Assembly (NCBI RefSeq): GCF_037392515.1
Contig: NC_090281.1
Coordinates: 47,034,645-47,098,644, forward strand
Length of the DNA: 64,000 nucleotides
Reading direction: 5' to 3'
DNA from: Haliotis asinina
Lineage: Eukaryota > Mollusca > Gastropoda > Lepetellida > Haliotidae
In this document: positions 60,765 to 64,000 of the stretch, one piece after another
Layout of the letters: each line of letters begins with the position of its first letter
Position numbering within the stretch: position 1 is the first letter of the stretch
The notes under the pieces: generated by a model
What the model was told of the DNA's origin: nothing
Databases searched by the model: none
The model's input: the letters and a program-made list of their open reading frames with translations, nothing else
Made by a program: the position numbers and the translations under genes

Positions 60765-61637
60765 CACCCTATTATATAACATGTAAAGGTGCATCAGAGA
60801 AATATGGCGACATGATCAAAAACTGGACAATTACACACTCATCAATTAATATATCGTATCTTGAAGGTCTCACAAGAATTAAAAGCTTTTGTCCATATTT
60901 CCAGTGTGTGTAGGAGGCATATATACAGGAAGCATTTGCCAAAGACCAAGTTGCTGTGCAAGCAGTATACAAAATTAAGTCGTCAGTGCTTGATTCAGTA
61001 ACTCTGGTGATCTAACTGGCTCACACATTACAATGAATGAATGGATTTTTATGTGATATTTTCACTCTTTTTGAAATAATTCTTACCAAGATGAAAAACA
61101 GACTGTGACATCTTGGATGGAAGATGTTTGAATTTCCTTTTCATTCTAGCATGTCGTAAGAGGTGACTAAAGGAATCAGGTGGTCAGGCTCCCTGAATTG
61201 GTTGACACATCATCAGTTCCCAGTTGCATAAAATGATGCTCATGCTGTTGATCACTGGACTGTCTGGTCCAGACTCAATTATATACAGATCGCCACCATA
61301 CAGCTGTAGTATTGTGGAGTGCAGTATAAAAGTAAACTTACTCGCTCATTCTGGCACATGCATTTTTAAAAAATGTTATTAACTAATTTGATTCCGCTGG
61401 CGATTTAACTTTTTATACCTCCAGAACAGCAACTCGGTCCTTGGCGATTATACAAAAAGCAACAAATGCATCCCCATTGAAAGCATATGTATATGCATCC
61501 TACACACATCGGAAATATGGACAAAGGTGTTACATACTTGTGAGACCTTTAAAATAGAATATATATATTGATGTGTGGGTAATTATTGAGTTTTCCATCA
61601 TTTCTGTGATGCACCTTTACATGATATAAAGTTGGTG
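60765..61637. mobile_element. Snap-back element with ~200-bp inverted repeats
   Basis: The sequence 60765-60965 ('catgtaaaggtgcatcagagaaat...gaaggtctcacaag...ttttgtccatatttccagtgtgtgtagga...agaccaagttgctg') is matched on the opposite strand by 61425-61637 ('cagcaactcggtccttgg...tcctacacacatcggaaatatggacaaag...cttgtgagaccttt...atttctgtgatgcacctttacatg'). The arms are diverged. The ~460-bp middle contains a SINE. No transposase. A foldback or MITE-like element, or two inverted copies. Confidence 0.75.
61140..61345 (+). mobile_element. SINE copy between the inverted repeats
   Basis: 'cattctagcatgtcgtaagaggtgactaaaggaatcaggtggtcaggctccctgaattggttgacacatcatcagttcc' to 'cgccaccatacagctgtagtattgtggagtgcagtataaaagtaaacttactcgctc'; good match to 1250-1462. 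Confidence 0.85.
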
Positions 61638-61870
61638 GGTTGGATAGTAAAGCAGGACTTAGTTCATCGATTCTGACCCACAGCAGGGGCCTGTGGCTTT
61701 ACACCCAACATCTCAAGCTCACTGGATCACTTAGCCTGGCACCTTAGCCAGCTCACCCACCATGCCTAAGAGTCAACAAAATCGCTCAAACGCTTAACCA
61801 ATTTCTGGAAGAGAAGCATCTCGTTCTTGACTTACGTGACTGAGCCCCTATTCTGTATTATTAATCTCAC

Positions 61871-61942
61871 CATCAGCGTCGATGTACACCTGAAGACACT
61901 TGCAGGGCACCATCTTGAAACTGGGGCAATACAGAACCTCAG
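61871..61942 (-). CDS. Gln-rich gene, 72-bp exon
   Basis: Acceptor 'tgtatttctcag', donor 'gtgaga'. Takes up one base and passes on one, matching both neighbours. Encodes 'EVLYCPSFKMVPCKCLQVYI' and 'DAD', with three Cys. Confidence 0.7.
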
Positions 61943-62663
61943 CTGAGAAATACAAGATGGAGATGGAGATCGGATGCGAAAAGGCCTGATTGTTAGAAAG
62001 GAGAATTTCTTCTTCATGTACAAAAACACAGACTATTGCCTGTCAAGGGACACATAAAGTTTGGTTTGTTCAGATACAAATGAATAATACTGAATGTTTA
62101 AATTCATTCTGAAATCAGTCTTGATTAACTTCATGTAATTTTAGCAGTGTCGAAGAATACCTGTCTCCATTCAGACAGTACAGCATCTGAGGACGATTAA
62201 CAACTGTGTAGCATGGAAAGTTACAAATAATCTATGGCACCACACAGTCAGACTTGACGTATAGCTCCTTAATAAGCAATAACTGTCATTCAAGTAGCTC
62301 CAGCAGTTTCTGTGTTTCTGTATCAAGCAGTGTGCAGAGGTCGCAAAGAGTATCGCAAGCACCATAATTCAAAACAAAATTATTTGAGACATCAAATTTA
62401 GATTGCCACCAGTTGTACAATAGGGTTAAATTTCAGTTCACCAGTTAAATTGTGTTTATTGAAACTTTGACCATACTGAGACAGTTGAAAAAAATCTGTT
62501 CCAATATACCCGCTCAAATCTGCTGCAAGACAGCAACTATGTGGTGGGCCAGTGTGAGATTTCTTTCCTCTTTCTTTGCAAAAAAGTTATTAATGTTTTG
62601 GCCACACAAGCTGCAATGTGTAACGTTGCTGACCATCATTCATTATAAAACATGGCCTTCTAC
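61943..62663. other. Intron, nothing seen
   Basis: No repeat or coding sequence recognised. Confidence 0.4.
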
Positions 62664-62795
62664 CTTCAGGCATTTGCAGTTCAGCTGCAAGGGTTGTTGC
62701 AAACAGTTTTGCTTCCTGCAGATATTTGTCTTTTTCTTCCTGTGAGGGCAAAGGTTTCAATTTCTTCGGTTTCTTAGGACGATCCAGTGCTAACC
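62664..62795 (-). CDS. Gln-rich gene, exon: Lys/Pro-rich and helical
   Basis: 132 bp, acceptor 'tttacattgtag', donor 'gtagaa'. Encodes 'LALDRPKKPKKLKPLPSQEE' and 'KDKYLQEAKLFATTLAAELQ', a basic nuclear-localisation-like patch followed by a helix. Confidence 0.8.
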
Positions 62796-63242
62796 CTACA
62801 ATGTAAATACAATGTCCTCTCATAATCTAAAGATAAAAATACAAACGAACATGGAGATCAAATATTTGATATCACATACCTCATGAAGATTTCTGAAGAT
62901 TTATTGAAGATTAAGTGTTAGTAGTAACCCACAGACAGTGTTGTCCCAGGCATCTGGTAGTTTGGCAACAAAAGGAGATAACAAACAAACTATCATAGTT
63001 TCAAGTTTGTTTATTGGTTTGTATTACAAGGGGGTATGCACACTAAATCAAACACTTACACTTACCACCTTTGAAACTATGATCACTTATTTAACAACTT
63101 TTTCTCTAAGTTGAATAAAATTCTAAGATTTAAATTTTCAATTGGCAAGGTAAAATTATGAGGATTTGCATTATTAATTTGACTTTATTTGATTTATGTT
63201 TTTGTTTAAGGTAGATTTTATTGGTACATTCTCACTGCAAAC

Positions 63243-63318
63243 AGACCACAGCTGCCTCCTACGACAAGAATAGTCACCGTTTGTGGCAAGCATGGGTTGT
63301 TGAAGATCTGTTTTAACA
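63243..63318 (-). mobile_element. SINE head fragment
   Basis: 'ctcctacgacaagaatagtcaccgtttgtggcaagcatgggttgttgaagatctg' is the reverse complement of the SINE head ('caacccatgcttgcc...cgactatgcttgtcgtaag'). Confidence 0.65.
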
Positions 63319-63375
63319 AAGAGCTTCATGGACATCAGTGATCTGAACATGACAGTTTGCAGAAAGTGTTCTCAC

Positions 63376-63534
63376 CACAAGCATTACAGAGCAGGAGAGT
63401 CTTCCCTGTGGTCGGATCCATGTGAATTCTGGGGCTCGGCATGTGCTTGCTGCGTTTCACTCGGGAGCCTCGCTTTGACATCAGGGGGTTACATACATAG
63501 GAGGTCTTGCACAGGTCACAAGAAAAAGGCGTTC
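63376..63534 (-). CDS. Gln-rich gene, first exon in window: zinc finger
   Basis: 159 bp, acceptor 'actttgtag', donor 'gtgaga'. Encodes 'TPFSCDLCKTSYVCNPLMSK', then a basic stretch 'RGSRVKRSKHMPSPRIHMDP' and 'TTGKTLLLCNACG'. The C-x2-C ... C-N-A-C arrangement resembles a GATA/treble-clef zinc finger with a long basic loop. The 5' part of the gene lies beyond the window. Transcription-related role inferred. Confidence 0.8.
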
Positions 63535-64000
63535 CTACAAAGTTACAGCATTTCATTATCACTACTACATCTGTATGTGGAGATAAAGAATGTCTTTGGT
63601 AGGGCAGAAATGATCACTTGATGATAATGTGACACATCAACCACAATACAGGACAATGCAACCACAATGCAAGTCCATGTTGGGGTACAGAAATTCAGCC
63701 GTTAGCAAGCGTCATCCTCAACAAGAAAGTTTAATTTCTTAGGCTTCCTTTACCACAGATAGGCCGATGATGTTGAACCTTCTGAGATTCATAGTTACAA
63801 CATCAGCACTGTGTCTGACACATGCATGTATAAAGTTTAAAGTCTAAATGACCCCATGTTTACTGAGGCCAAGGTGACAGCTGGAATGTGCTTCAGTGTT
63901 GTGTTTCTAATTGCAAGAAACATGTTTTGGAATTGTTTCCATACCAGGCTAAAAGGAGGAAGTTGCATACAGCAGGGTTTAGGATGATTGCTCTCAACCC
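63535..64000. other. Intron to window end, nothing seen
   Basis: No coding or repeat features recognised. Confidence 0.4.

Overview
The window is metazoan nuclear DNA, most likely from a gastropod mollusc; abalone-like is my inference from the SINE type. Short exons with GT/AG borders and consistent phases are separated by AT-rich introns and intergenic DNA full of LINEs, SINEs, MITEs and mini/microsatellites. No rRNA, functional tRNA, CRISPR array or bacterial operon was seen.

Layout. 1-0.8 kb: the 3' end of an ankyrin-repeat gene, broken by a 24-G run. 1.2-19.1 kb: transposon graveyard, with a SINE, several broken copies of one EN/RT/RNase H LINE family (minus 2.0-4.1; plus 10.0-12.1, 12.1-15.1 and a 3' tail to 15.35), a second LINE family (minus 15.4-16.5), a 9 x 131 bp tandem array (16.5-17.7), a separate gag-like LINE ORF1 (7.6-8.4) and a mariner scrap.

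19,526-32,758: the most notable object, a 13,233-bp virus-like integrated element. It has perfect 128-bp terminal inverted repeats and a 5-bp flanking repeat (TGAGG). It encodes a D,D(35)E retroviral-type integrase, a protein-primed-type family B DNA polymerase with three SAP-like N-terminal repeats and an embedded zinc/HNH-like module, a candidate jelly-roll major capsid protein, a candidate small jelly-roll protein, two related fibre/lectin-like proteins and a set of small membrane or coiled-coil proteins. This is the Polinton/Maverick/adintovirus plan, but no packaging ATPase or maturation protease is recognisable. Most non-replicative genes have a TATATA-type box just before their ATG, while polymerase/integrase do not, suggesting two expression classes. 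Two frame breaks, a minisatellite at the end of the capsid gene and a 142-bp perfect-centre palindrome mark this copy as probably damaged.

32.9-48.3 kb: a three-exon host gene (hydrophobic leader, Cys-rich exon, about 530 residues of ankyrin repeats) whose ATG lies 105 bp beyond the element. Its 12.8-kb first intron holds a nearly complete LINE (34.3-40.4) and an internally deleted relative (40.8-44.6) with the same RNase H frame break. 50.7-51.2 kb: a decayed mariner. 51.4-63.5 kb: the 3' eleven exons of a minus-strand gene for a zinc-finger, Gln-rich, probably nuclear protein; all eleven exon phases fit. Its introns carry SINE fragments, minisatellites and a snap-back inverted repeat.

LINE and SINE tails here share the same 3' stem and (ACTC)n end, which suggests the SINEs use the LINE machinery.
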